Shown here piece after piece: positions 9,432-16,420 of a stretch of DNA of 64,000 bases. Numbering within the stretch: position 1 is the stretch's first letter; each line of letters begins with the position of its first letter. The stretch spans positions 2,790,001-2,854,000 of the forward strand of contig NZ_CP107546.1 of NCBI RefSeq assembly GCF_025836995.1. The letters run 5' to 3'. Under the pieces are notes generated by a model that saw only the letters and a list, made by a program, of their open reading frames with translations, had not been told where the DNA came from and ran no database searches. A program made the translations under genes and the position numbers. This DNA is from Microbacterium sp. M28 (GTDB lineage Bacteria > Actinomycetota > Actinomycetes > Actinomycetales > Microbacteriaceae).

Positions 9432-9458
9432 GTCGGATGAGGGACCCGAAGTGTGACA
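9432..9458 (-). promoter_or_regulatory. predicted ECF41-dependent promoter
   Basis: On the minus strand TGTCACA (9458-9452) is followed after exactly 16 bases by CGAC (9435-9432). The published ECF41 consensus is TGTCACA, 16 bases, CGTC, so only one base differs. It lies about 70 bases before the AhpD-like gene and is oriented to drive that gene and the sigma gene, which fits autoregulation. The -35 part sits 19 bases from the hpt stop. Confidence 0.75.
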
Positions 9459-9476
9459 GGCGTTCGGACGTACGGG

Positions 9477-10028
9477 TCAAGAGTAGACGTGCGGTGCGAG
9501 CACGGCGACGTCGCGCAGGTTGCGGTAGCGCTCGTCGTAGTCGAGGCCGTAGCCGACGACGAAGTCGGTGGGGATGTCGAAGCCGACGTACTTGCAGTCG
9601 ATCTCGACCTTCGCCGCCTCCGGCTTGCGCAGCAGGGCGAGTACCTCGATCGAGGCGGGGTCGCGCGAGGCGAAGTTCTCCAGCAGCCAGCTCAGGGTCA
9701 GGCCGGAGTCGATGATGTCCTCGACGATCAGGACGTGCTTGTCGTGCAGGTCGGTGTCGAGGTCCTTGCGGATCTGGACCACGCCGCTGGACTTGGTGCT
9801 CGAGCCGTAGCTCGACACGGCCATCCAGTCCATCGGCGCGTGCATCGGCAGCGCGCGTGCGAAATCGGCCATCACCATGACCGCACCCTTAAGGACGCCG
9901 ACGAGCAGCAGGTCCTTTCCGGCGTAGTCCTCGGCGACCCGTGCTGCGAGCTCGACGAGCTTGGCCTGAATCTCCTCCTCTGTGACGAGGATCTGTGCAA
10001 GGTCGTCCTGGATCTCCGCGGCGCGCAT
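9477..10028 (-). CDS. hpt: hypoxanthine phosphoribosyltransferase
   Basis: 183 residues. It salvages hypoxanthine (and guanine) with PRPP to give IMP and GMP. Seen in the sequence are the GVLKGA loop, SSYG with a basic stretch, the PRPP loop [10 protein letters not shown] (102-111) and the C-terminal [31 protein letters not shown] -10-like box (10040-10035) ends 6 bases before the ATG and no ribosome binding site is visible, so the mRNA is probably leaderless. In many actinobacteria hpt sits directly between tilS and ftsH; here unrelated genes are inserted on both sides. Confidence 0.96.
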   Translation of the reverse strand: MRAAEIQDDLAQILVTEEEIQAKLVELAARVAEDYAGKDLLLVGVLKGAVMVMADFARALPMHAPMDWMAVSSYGSSTKSSGVVQIRKDLDTDLHDKHVLIVEDIIDSGLTLSWLLENFASRDPASIEVLALLRKPEAAKVEIDCKYVGFDIPTDFVVGYGLDYDERYRNLRDVAVLAPHVYS

Positions 10029-10112
10029 GGATCGATTTTATGTGACGCCGGGGTGCCCTTCGGCACTAATGTGAGCGTGACCAGGGCGAACGCCCCGACG
10101 GAAGGAATTCGC

Positions 10113-10646
10113 ATGGCCCTCGATGACATCCTCGCGCAGGTTCCGATCGACGACATCGCCGCGAAGCTGGGGGTGTCGCCCGGCGAAGCGAAGAAGGCGG
10201 TCGAAGAAGGCGGCGCGGTGCTGCTGACCGGCCTCGCGAAGAACGCCGAGAGCGCGGAGGGCTCCGCGGCGATCCAGAAGGCGCTGCGCAAGCACGAAGG
10301 CGCGACGCCGACGAAGGTCGACGAGATCGACGAGGCCGACGGCGACAGGATCGTCCGGCACGTCCTCGGCGACAAGAAGGCCGAGGTCACCACCAAGCTC
10401 ACCGAGTCGAAGGAGACCGCGGGGATCGACTTCGGCAAGCTCCTGCCGATCCTCGCCCCGATCGTGATGAACCTCATCGCGAACGCGAGCAAGGGCAAGG
10501 CGGAGAAGGCGGGCGCATCCGGGGAGGGATCCGGCGGGATCGGCGACCTCATCGGCGGCATCCTCGGCGGCGGGTCGCAGGCAGGCACCGGCGGCGGCAT
10601 CGACCTCGGCGGGATCCTGGGCAGCCTGTTCGGCGGCAGGAAGTAG
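10113..10646 (+). CDS. DUF937 protein
   Basis: 177 residues from ATG 10113, preceded by GAAGGA. The N-terminal part (MALDDILAQVPIDDIAAKLG) and the following helices up to FGKLLPILAPIVMNLI match the DUF937/YidB-like fold. The last 50 residues are Gly-rich (GGIGDLIGGILGGG), which is typical of the family. The gene lies on the opposite strand to its neighbours. It diverges from hpt across 84 bases, and its stop is 1 base from the tilS stop, so the two transcripts meet head-on. The function is unknown. Confidence 0.85.
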   Translation: MALDDILAQVPIDDIAAKLGVSPGEAKKAVEEGGAVLLTGLAKNAESAEGSAAIQKALRKHEGATPTKVDEIDEADGDRIVRHVLGDKKAEVTTKLTESKETAGIDFGKLLPILAPIVMNLIANASKGKAEKAGASGEGSGGIGDLIGGILGGGSQAGTGGGIDLGGILGSLFGGRK

Positions 10647-10647
10647 C

Positions 10648-11640
10648 TCAGCGCGCGGTGAAGACGATCCGTCCGCCGCGGCGTGCCGCCGTGCACCCTG
10701 GTAGATCGATCGGTCCCTGACCGGACCAGTCCGTGGCGAGGCGTGCGACCTCGAGCGTCTGCGCGCGGGTCAGGCTCACGCCGAACTCGCTGTCGACCAC
10801 GAGGCGGATGATCCGGTTGCGCAGTGCGGCCGGGTTCGCGGCGAGCGCCGCGACGCTGACCGAGATGCCGGCTTCGGCGTGCTCGACGATGTCCTCGATG
10901 GTCTCGTGGATCATCTCGTCGAAGGCCTCGGCATCCTCACGGAGCTGCTCGGCCGTCCGGGCGAGCGCCTGCGCGATGCCGGGCCCGAGCTCGGACTCGA
11001 GCACGGGAAGGACGCGTTCGCGCACGCGCACGCGGGCGAAGCGGTCGTCGGCGTTGTGCGGGTCGTCCCAGATCTCGAGCTCGGATGCCGCGCAGAACGC
11101 TCTCGTCGTCTCGCGCCGCACGGACAGCAGCGGGCGGAGCCAGCGGAGCCCTCCCTCGTCTTCGCGTGCGGGTGCCATCCCCTGCAGGCTCGTGGCGCCG
11201 GAGCCGCGGGCGAGGCCGAGCAGGACTGTCTCGGCCTGGTCGTCGAGCGTGTGCCCGAGCAGCACGGCGGCCGCGCGTTCGGCGCGGGCAATCCCCCGGA
11301 TGGCCGCGTATCGAGCATTGCGCGCCGCGGCCTCGATGCCCTCGCCACGGCCGGAGACGTCGACCTTGGTCTGCAACGCGTCGTCTACTCCGATGTCCTC
11401 CGCTGACACGGCGGCCGTCGCCGCGACGCGGTCCGAGCCCTCCTGCAGCTGATGGTCGACCGTCAGACTGAGGACCTTCATGTTCCTGGCGCGTGCTTCG
11501 AACACCGTCGCCGCCGTGAGCGCGAGCGAATCTGCGCCACCGGAGAGCGCGACGATCAGGGTGGATCCGTCCGGAAGATCGGCGAGCGCGGAGCGGACGG
11601 CGAGTCGGACCTCTGCGACGGCAGGATTCAGCGAGGGCAC
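10648..11640 (-). CDS. tilS: tRNA(Ile)-lysidine synthetase
   Basis: 330 residues. TilS modifies C34 of tRNA-Ile2 to lysidine, letting it read AUA. The ATP pyrophosphatase P-loop SGGADS is at 33-38, and GHTLDDQAETVLLGLARGSG and the DPHN/RVRVRERVLP regions are typical. I chose GTG 11640 over the upstream TTG because a TACCGT -10-like box (11652-11647) ends exactly 6 bases before it, implying a leaderless transcript. It diverges from ppa across 100 bases. Confidence 0.95.
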   Translation of the reverse strand: MPSLNPAVAEVRLAVRSALADLPDGSTLIVALSGGADSLALTAATVFEARARNMKVLSLTVDHQLQEGSDRVAATAAVSAEDIGVDDALQTKVDVSGRGEGIEAAARNARYAAIRGIARAERAAAVLLGHTLDDQAETVLLGLARGSGATSLQGMAPAREDEGGLRWLRPLLSVRRETTRAFCAASELEIWDDPHNADDRFARVRVRERVLPVLESELGPGIAQALARTAEQLREDAEAFDEMIHETIEDIVEHAEAGISVSVAALAANPAALRNRIIRLVVDSEFGVSLTRAQTLEVARLATDWSGQGPIDLPGCTAARRGGRIVFTAR

Positions 11641-11740
11641 GCCTCCACGGTAGCCGCTGCGCAAGGAGTCTCACGCGAGGCGGTTTCCGCGAAGTAGGCT
11701 TGTCCGCGGCATCCAACCGTCTTTTCTGAGGAGCACACGC

Positions 11741-12232
11741 ATGGGCGCACACGACGCCGTCATCGAGATCCCGCGCGGCAGCCGCGTGAAGTACGAAGTC
11801 GACCACGAGACCGGACGAGTCCACCTCGACCGCGTCCTGTACACGACGTTCGGATACCCGGCCGACTACGGCTACTTCGACAACACGCTCGGAGAGGACG
11901 GCGACCCGCTGGACGTCCTGGTCTTGCTCGACCACGCGATCTACCCGGGCGTCGTCGTCGAGGTCCGCCCCGTCGCCGTGCTGAAGATGAGCGACGAGGC
12001 CGGCGGAGACGACAAGCTCGTCGCCGTCCTGAGCAAGGACCCGCGCTGGGCGCACATCCAGGACATCGGCGACCTGGCCGAGTACACGAAGAAGGAGATC
12101 GAGCACTTCTTCGAGCACTACAAGGACCTCGAGCCCAACAAGTGGGTCAAGGTCGACGCCTGGGGGGATGCCGCGGAGGCGCAGCGCATCCTCGATGAGG
12201 CGATCGTCCGGTTCGGCGAGCAGGGTCACTGA
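11741..12232 (+). CDS. ppa: inorganic pyrophosphatase
   Basis: 163 residues. It hydrolyses pyrophosphate to drive biosynthesis. The family I signature is complete: EIPRGSRVKYE, FGYPADYGYF, the metal-binding DGDPLDVLVL and the C-terminal DIGDLAEYTKKEIEHFFEHYKDLEPNKWV. GAGGAG sits 7 bases before the ATG. A TAGGCT -10-like box at 11695-11700 would give an untranslated leader of about 35 bases. The gene ends at a strong terminator-like hairpin shared with the M23 peptidase gene. Confidence 0.97.
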   Translation: MGAHDAVIEIPRGSRVKYEVDHETGRVHLDRVLYTTFGYPADYGYFDNTLGEDGDPLDVLVLLDHAIYPGVVVEVRPVAVLKMSDEAGGDDKLVAVLSKDPRWAHIQDIGDLAEYTKKEIEHFFEHYKDLEPNKWVKVDAWGDAAEAQRILDEAIVRFGEQGH

Positions 12233-12251
12233 CCCCTCGCACCCGACGCAC

Positions 12252-12286
12252 GAAGCCCCCGGAACCGCGATGCGGCCGGGGGCTTC
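12252..12286. terminator. bidirectional terminator hairpin between ppa and M23 gene
   Basis: An 11-base-pair perfect stem, GAAGCCCCCGG (12252-12262) against its complement at 12276-12286, with an inner CCGC/GCGG pairing in the loop. It lies between two converging stops and has no long T run on either side, so it may depend partly on Rho or act as an mRNA end stabiliser. Confidence 0.75.
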
Positions 12287-12303
12287 ATGCGTCAGGTGAG
12301 CGC

Positions 12304-13698
12304 TCAGACGGAGACGCCGCGCGAACGGAGGAAGTCTGCGGGGTTGACCTTGTGCGGGCGGTACACCTCGAAATGCAGGTGACAGCCCAGCGAGCTTCCG
12401 GTGTTGCCCGAATAGGCGATGAGCTGGCCGGCGTCGACGCGCTGCCCGCGCCTGACGAGGAGCCCGCCGCGCCGGATGTGGGCGTATCCGGTGCCGACCC
12501 CACCGCTGTGCGCGATCTTGATGTAGTTGCCGTAGCCGCCGTTGTCGCCGGAATACTCCACGACACCTGCGGCCGCGGCGTAGATTCCCGCGTCGCATCC
12601 GTTGGCGAAATCGAGTCCACGGTGCCACCCCGAGGAGCAGTTTCCGTTCGAGCACTTCACGGGGCGAGGACCGTAGCCGGAGGAGATCCGGCCGCCATGC
12701 GGACGAACCCATCCACTGCCGTTACCGCCGCCGCCGCCGCCACCACCTCCGCCACCACCGCCGCCTCCGCCACCGGATGACGCGGCTGCGGCCGCGGCTG
12801 CAGCAGCGGCCGCTTCCTTTCTCCGGCGCTCCTCCTCAGCCTTCCGGCGCACTTCCACGCCCTGCTGATACTGAGCGACGGTCGTGGCCGTCGTGTCCTT
12901 GAGGGCAGCGAGCTGGGCCTCGAGGGTTTCACGGTTCGCCGCCTGCTCGTCCAGAGCCGCCTGCGCCGCATCCGCGGCGTCCTGCGCCTCGATCATCTTC
13001 TGCTCAGCGACCTTCTGGAGGCGGTCGCGCTCGTCGCGCGCGACCGTCGCCTGATCGCTGAGCTGCTGAGCGGCGTCGCGCGCCGCGACGGCGTCGTCGT
13101 AGACCGTCTGGTTGTACTCGAGCAGTTTGTCCATCGTGCCGAGCTTGGACAGCAACTGATCGGCGTCCGCGGCGGAGCCGGAGAAGAAGAGCTGGAGGGC
13201 GGTGTCGTCGCCACCGTTGCGGTACAGCTGAGAAGCGACCTGCCCCGCCTTCGTCGCTGCGGCGTCGGCGGCTCCGGCCTGCGCATCGGCCTGCGCCTGA
13301 AGGTCCTCCGCTTCGGCTGCGGCATCGAAGTACGCCTGCTGCGCCTCGTAGAACGCGTTGGACGCCGCTTCGGCCGCGGCCTGAGTGTCGGCGACTTTCT
13401 GCGTCAGCCCGGCGATGAGGGCTTCGATGCGCGTGATCTCGGCGGCCTTGGCCGCCTCGTTCTGCTTCGCACGCTGGACGTCGTCCCAGCTCGGGTAGGT
13501 CGCGGCATGCGCGGAGTTGACGCCGTTCGAGATGCCGAAGGCGCTCAACGCCACGACACTGAGCGCGCCGAGGCCGATCGCGCTCCGACGCGTGATCGAT
13601 CCACGGTCCCAGAAAGCACCGCGCTCCGTCGGACTCGGGGCACAGCCGCATTCTTCGGACGCCGCTCGGGCAGCTTCGTCCGTAACCTTCTCGTTCAC
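12304..13698 (-). CDS. exported M23 (LytM) peptidoglycan endopeptidase with coiled coil
   Basis: 464 residues from GTG 13698, with AAGGAG just upstream. A Tat-like signal (ITRRSAIGLGALSVVALSAFG, about 36-56) ends at an AHA-type cleavage site. An Ala-rich coiled coil follows (about 75-285), then a poly-Ala run and a stretch of about 19 glycines, then the LytM domain. Zinc ligands H359 and D363 (HRGLD) and HLH (440-442) are present, so the enzyme looks active. This layout resembles NlpC/EnvC-type hydrolases in which the coiled coil controls the enzyme. The Gly run uses mixed codons, so it is not simple slippage. An MtrA-like box lies upstream. Confidence 0.92.
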   Translation of the reverse strand: MNEKVTDEAARAASEECGCAPSPTERGAFWDRGSITRRSAIGLGALSVVALSAFGISNGVNSAHAATYPSWDDVQRAKQNEAAKAAEITRIEALIAGLTQKVADTQAAAEAASNAFYEAQQAYFDAAAEAEDLQAQADAQAGAADAAATKAGQVASQLYRNGGDDTALQLFFSGSAADADQLLSKLGTMDKLLEYNQTVYDDAVAARDAAQQLSDQATVARDERDRLQKVAEQKMIEAQDAADAAQAALDEQAANRETLEAQLAALKDTTATTVAQYQQGVEVRRKAEEERRRKEAAAAAAAAAAASSGGGGGGGGGGGGGGGGGNGSGWVRPHGGRISSGYGPRPVKCSNGNCSSGWHRGLDFANGCDAGIYAAAAGVVEYSGDNGGYGNYIKIAHSGGVGTGYAHIRRGGLLVRRGQRVDAGQLIAYSGNTGSSLGCHLHFEVYRPHKVNPADFLRSRGVSV

Positions 13699-13716
13699 AC
13701 GGCTCCTTCCGCCGGT

Positions 13717-13749
13717 TTCACAGATGTCACACTAACAACAAGTTTCACA
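13717..13749. promoter_or_regulatory. MtrA-like direct repeats upstream of the M23 gene
   Basis: Three six-base repeats on the plus strand, TTCACA (13717-13722), GTCACA (13726-13731) and TTCACA (13744-13749), are phased at 9 and 18 bases. Mycobacterial MtrA is known to bind GTCACA-type direct repeats with 9-base phasing and to control cell-wall hydrolases. The array lies 19-51 bases upstream of the M23 start, at or just upstream of where the promoter should be. Confidence 0.5.
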
Positions 13750-13931
13750 TCTGCAACAGGGTTAGCGCACGTTCGACTTGGGCACGGGTCTGCCTGGGAC
13801 GACGCGACCGACGACTTCCATCGTCCTCCCGACACGCCCGATCGGAAAGAGGACGCGCCCTCGATTCGCGTTTTCGTCGAAGCATCCTTTATGCTTGAGC
13901 GTCGGCAAGGAAGTCCCCCGGGACAGACTTC

Positions 13932-14004
13932 GGCCCCATCGTTTAGCGGCCTAGGACGCCGCCCTTTCACGGCGGTAGCACGGGTTCGAATCCCGTTGGG
14001 GTCA
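13932..14004 (+). tRNA. tRNA-Glu (UUC)
   Basis: 73 bases fold into a full cloverleaf. The acceptor GGCCCCA pairs with TGGGGTC (one G-U), the anticodon stem is CCGCC/GGCGG with TTC at the anticodon position, and the T stem is ACGGG with a TTCGAAT loop. The discriminator is A, and CCA is not encoded. Confidence 0.95.
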
Positions 14005-14035
14005 CTCCTACGGTTCCGATACAATTTAAAAGCAT

Positions 14036-14109
14036 GGCCCTGTAGCGCAGTTGGTTAGCGTGCCGCCCTGTCACGGCGGAGGTCGCGGGTTCAAGTCCCG
14101 TCAGGGTCG
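14036..14109 (+). tRNA. tRNA-Asp (GUC)
   Basis: 74 bases. The acceptor GGCCCTG pairs with CAGGGTC, the anticodon loop CTGTCAC carries GTC, and the T loop is TTCAAGT. The discriminator G is as expected for Asp. CCA is not encoded. It lies 31 bases after tRNA-Glu and is probably co-transcribed with it. Confidence 0.95.
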
Positions 14110-14117
14110 CTCTGAGC

Positions 14118-14147
14118 GACAGGCCCTTTTCTCGAAGAGGGCCTGTC
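14118..14147 (+). terminator. hairpin after tRNA-Asp
   Basis: GACAGGCCC (14118-14126) pairs perfectly with GGGCCTGTC (14139-14147) around a 12-base loop that contains a T run. It begins 8 bases after the tRNA end, so it probably ends the Glu-Asp tRNA transcript. Confidence 0.65.
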
Positions 14148-14180
14148 GTCTAAGACGCGGCAGGTTCGTTCGTGCCGCGA

Positions 14181-14253
14181 GGCTCTGTAGCTCAGTTGGT
14201 AGAGCGCACGACTGAAAATCGTGAGGTCACGGGATCGACGCCCGTCGGAGCCA
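14181..14253 (+). tRNA. tRNA-Phe (GAA)
   Basis: 73 bases. The acceptor GGCTCTG pairs with CGGAGCC, the anticodon stem is ACGAC with a mismatch-tolerant partner, and the anticodon is GAA. The T stem ACGGG/CCCGT encloses the loop ATCGACG, so position 54 is A instead of the near-universal T. The discriminator is A and CCA is not encoded. It probably has its own promoter after the preceding hairpin. Confidence 0.93.
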
Positions 14254-14278
14254 CAGGGTGATCATTACAATCACCTTA

Positions 14279-14314
14279 GAAACCCTCGCCTAGCTTCTAC
14301 ATGGCGGGGGTTTT
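14279..14314 (+). terminator. rho-independent terminator after tRNA-Phe
   Basis: AAACCC-T-CGCC pairs with GGCG-G-GGGTTT (one wobble) and runs straight into TTTT, a classical intrinsic terminator. A second small hairpin (GGTGAT with ATCACC, 14256-14274) lies between it and the tRNA. Confidence 0.8.
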
Positions 14315-14361
14315 GCTTTGCCCTGGTGCGGCCCCGGCCTTCGGTACGGCAGGATGGCGCC

Positions 14362-14763
14362 ATGACCCACGCTCGACGCATTGGTGCGTTCGTATTGACG
14401 GCGGCATCCATCGTTCTGTTCACCGGATGCGGAACCACGCCAGACCTCTACGCCGACCTGCAGGGCGAGCAAGACAGCCAGGACGAGCTCCCACAGCTCG
14501 AGGACGACGCGTACGAATCGGTCGACGTCGCCTCCAGTCGCTACATCGGAGAGCACGACGGGACGTCGATCTGGCTGGCACAGGGCCTCGAAGAGTCATC
14601 GCTGTGTCTCGTCGCCGATGCGGGAGAACAATGGGTGGTCGGCTGCAGCGGCGGCGGCCCCCTCAACGTCGGAGGTGTGGTCGGCGAGTTCGAGGTGCTG
14701 CCGGACGGGATGCCGACGCCCGAAGGGGCGACGAAGCTCTCGGACAACGTCTACGCCTGGTGA
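14362..14763 (+). CDS. small secreted lipoprotein of unknown function
   Basis: 133 residues. The basic N-terminus, hydrophobic core and lipobox LFTGC (Cys23) mark it as a lipoprotein anchored in the outer leaflet. The mature part is acidic at first (GEQDSQDELPQLEDD), then has a compact Gly-rich domain with two cysteines (SLCLVADAG and VVGCSGGG) that could pair. A CAGGAT box ends 6 bases before the ATG with no ribosome binding site, so the gene is probably leaderless. I do not recognise the family. Confidence 0.7.
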   Translation: MTHARRIGAFVLTAASIVLFTGCGTTPDLYADLQGEQDSQDELPQLEDDAYESVDVASSRYIGEHDGTSIWLAQGLEESSLCLVADAGEQWVVGCSGGGPLNVGGVVGEFEVLPDGMPTPEGATKLSDNVYAW

Positions 14764-14830
14764 GACCAGCGCGCGACCACCAGCTCCGCTGACCCGGGGA
14801 CGCCGCCCGCTTGCCGGTAGCGTGAACGGT

Positions 14831-15127
14831 ATGACCTCCGGAACCCGTCGCGTCGAGCTCAATCTCCACAAGCCCTGGTTCGCGCTGTACGCCGGCATCC
14901 GTCCGACCTTGGTGATCGAGGGAAAGGGCCAGCCGACGCAGTGGGGTCTCGGCACCTGGCAGGTCTCGTCCGAACACGACGAGATCCTCGGGGTGTTCCT
15001 GTTCAACCGCATGTGGCGCTTCGGACAGGCAGAGATCACGCTCCGACCGGAGGACGAGGGGATGCTGAGCTACCGCGCCCCGGCCCTGCCGTTCCTGCGC
15101 GGGCGGCTCCGGCTGACGCCCGCCTGA
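14831..15127 (+). CDS. small conserved-looking protein, unknown
   Basis: 98 residues, not recognised. The sequence looks like a single beta-rich domain (VELNLHKPWFALYAGIRPTLVIEG, then QWGLGTWQV and EITLRPEDEGMLSYRAP) with no signal peptide or membrane segment. The start is supported by a TAGCGT -10-like box at 14818-14823 placed 7 bases before the ATG, so the mRNA is probably leaderless. It converges on the nucleotidyltransferase gene, leaving 9 bases between the stops. Confidence 0.6.
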   Translation: MTSGTRRVELNLHKPWFALYAGIRPTLVIEGKGQPTQWGLGTWQVSSEHDEILGVFLFNRMWRFGQAEITLRPEDEGMLSYRAPALPFLRGRLRLTPA

Positions 15128-15136
15128 GCTTCGCCG

Positions 15137-15790
15137 CTATGCCGCCCACGGATGCGTGGGATCGAGATGGACGATCGTGCCCCGCAGCCACGCACGCTGG
15201 CGCTCGTCGAGAAAACCGAGCGTCGCCTCGGCATCCACGATGTCCTTGTCGCGCACCTGCGCCGCCTTCATGAGCAGCACCACTTCGGGGTTGAGGTAGC
15301 GCAGAGCGTCCTCCGCGACCCAGGTCACCTCGTCGAGGTCGTACTCTTGCGACGGAAGCCGCTTGTTCGTCCATCTGTCGCCGTTGAATCTCGTCAGCGG
15401 CACATCGAGCACCCACGGCGAACGCGCATCGGCACGCACCCAGATCCCGCTGTCGCTGCGGATCTCACGGAACCGCTCGTCGAACGGACGCAGCCAGCCG
15501 CTGTCGGCGTTCCAGGTCGTCCACCCGCGCTCTGCGAGGAACACGCGCAGCGCCTCGGCATCGTGATGCGCGATCGAGACGTCCATGTCCTCATGGCTGC
15601 GGCTGACGCCCGTCGCGTTCTCGAGCGCCCATCCCCCGACGATCCACCACGGTCGGTCGAATCCCTCGAGGAAGCCGGCGATCGAGTCCGGTGTCAGCGG
15701 ATCCCACGGCCCGTACCAGCGCGCGAACTCCTCCGGCGGCAGCGGCCTCGCGGACTCCGGCTGCGGAAGGGGGACGTGACCAGGCGACAC
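15137..15790 (-). CDS. aminoglycoside-type nucleotidyltransferase-like protein
   Basis: 217 residues from GTG 15790. The core WWIVGGWALEN followed by SRSHEDMDVSI matches the GG...DxD nucleotidyltransferase site found in LinB/ANT(2'')-like and related unannotated enzymes. The C-terminal half (LNPEVVLLMKAAQVRDKDIVDAEATLGFL) is the usual helical part of that family. The substrate is unknown; resistance to a drug cannot be inferred from the sequence. It lies 3 bases after the small membrane protein gene upstream, so both are probably one unit. Confidence 0.75.
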   Translation of the reverse strand: MSPGHVPLPQPESARPLPPEEFARWYGPWDPLTPDSIAGFLEGFDRPWWIVGGWALENATGVSRSHEDMDVSIAHHDAEALRVFLAERGWTTWNADSGWLRPFDERFREIRSDSGIWVRADARSPWVLDVPLTRFNGDRWTNKRLPSQEYDLDEVTWVAEDALRYLNPEVVLLMKAAQVRDKDIVDAEATLGFLDERQRAWLRGTIVHLDPTHPWAA

Positions 15791-15793
15791 CGT

Positions 15794-16093
15794 TCACGCC
15801 CTCGCGCGACGCCGCGCTGCGGCGTTGTGCACCACGATGGCGACCAAGGCGGCAACCGGCCCCACCAGGATGACGAGGAACGGCAGGTACCACGCGGTCA
15901 TGCCGAGCATCACGGCTCCGAACACGATGAGCCCGGCTCCGATCGCCCGCAAGGCGACGGATCCCCGCGGAACCACCTCACCGTTGCGGAAGAGCGGGAT
16001 CCGGATGCCTGCATTCGCGTGCAACGTGCTCGCCAGCGCGAGATGGAACACCACCACGCCGGTCACCGCAGCCAGCACACCGAAGACGAACAT
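15794..16093 (-). CDS. small membrane protein, unknown
   Basis: 99 residues from ATG 16093; the longer ORF runs into a palindrome and is not protein-like. Three hydrophobic segments are seen: the N-terminus, then around GAGLIVFGAVMLGMTA, then YLPFLVILVGPVAALVAIVV, followed by a basic tail. The start is backed by a TAGCGT -10-like box (16106-16101) 7 bases upstream, suggesting a leaderless mRNA. I do not recognise the family. Confidence 0.65.
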   Translation of the reverse strand: MFVFGVLAAVTGVVVFHLALASTLHANAGIRIPLFRNGEVVPRGSVALRAIGAGLIVFGAVMLGMTAWYLPFLVILVGPVAALVAIVVHNAAARRRARA

Positions 16094-16202
16094 CGCCCCC
16101 ACGCTACCAATGCGACGCGCGGGCGGCAGTTGAACTACTCCGGCTCCTGCGGACCGCGCGCCACACCGATCTGGCCCTGGCTCCACCACCGCTCGCGGCG
16201 GA

Positions 16203-16248
16203 GAAGGGAAATGTCGGTCATGCCCACGCATGACCGACATTTCTCTTC
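16203..16248. repeat. long imperfect palindrome, REP-like
   Basis: Two 21-base arms with one mismatch surround a 4-base CCAC loop; the inner 16 base pairs (16208-16223 with 16228-16243) are perfect. It lies in the 327-base gap between two divergent genes, 110 bases from one and 173 from the other. There is no T run, so a terminator is unlikely. The shape is that of a repeated extragenic palindrome, but I see only this one copy in the window. Confidence 0.65.
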
Positions 16249-16290
16249 CACCTGACCTCGGCGGCGCCGGCGTCGCGCCGCGACCCAATT

Positions 16291-16352
16291 TGAAACGTTT
16301 TTATCACAGAGGCCGTTTCGGCTTGACGGACACCCCGAACCGGAGTTAGCGT
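16291..16352 (+). promoter_or_regulatory. LacI-type operator and promoter of the carbohydrate locus
   Basis: TGAAACGTTTTT (16291-16302) matches 10 of 12 positions of the LacI-family palindrome TGAAACGTTTCA. Downstream, TTGACG (16323-16328) and TAGCGT (16347-16352) are separated by 18 bases and could be the promoter. The start codon of the YesL-like gene lies 69 bases further. Sugar-responsive repression by an unlinked LacI regulator is inferred; no regulator gene is in this locus. Confidence 0.55.
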
Positions 16353-16420
16353 TCACGGAGCCGTATTTCGGAAAACGCATTCCGAACGCGACTGCCCTGC
16401 CCTGCAACGTTGGAGAGCTG

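Noticed and set aside
12252..12286. Small regulatory RNA between ppa and the M23 gene
   Set aside because: The hairpin sits exactly between converging stops and is best explained as a terminator; no promoter precedes it.
15137..15790. Aminoglycoside resistance gene
   Set aside because: The nucleotidyltransferase core is clear, but similar proteins are mostly uncharacterised and nothing in the sequence shows drug specificity.
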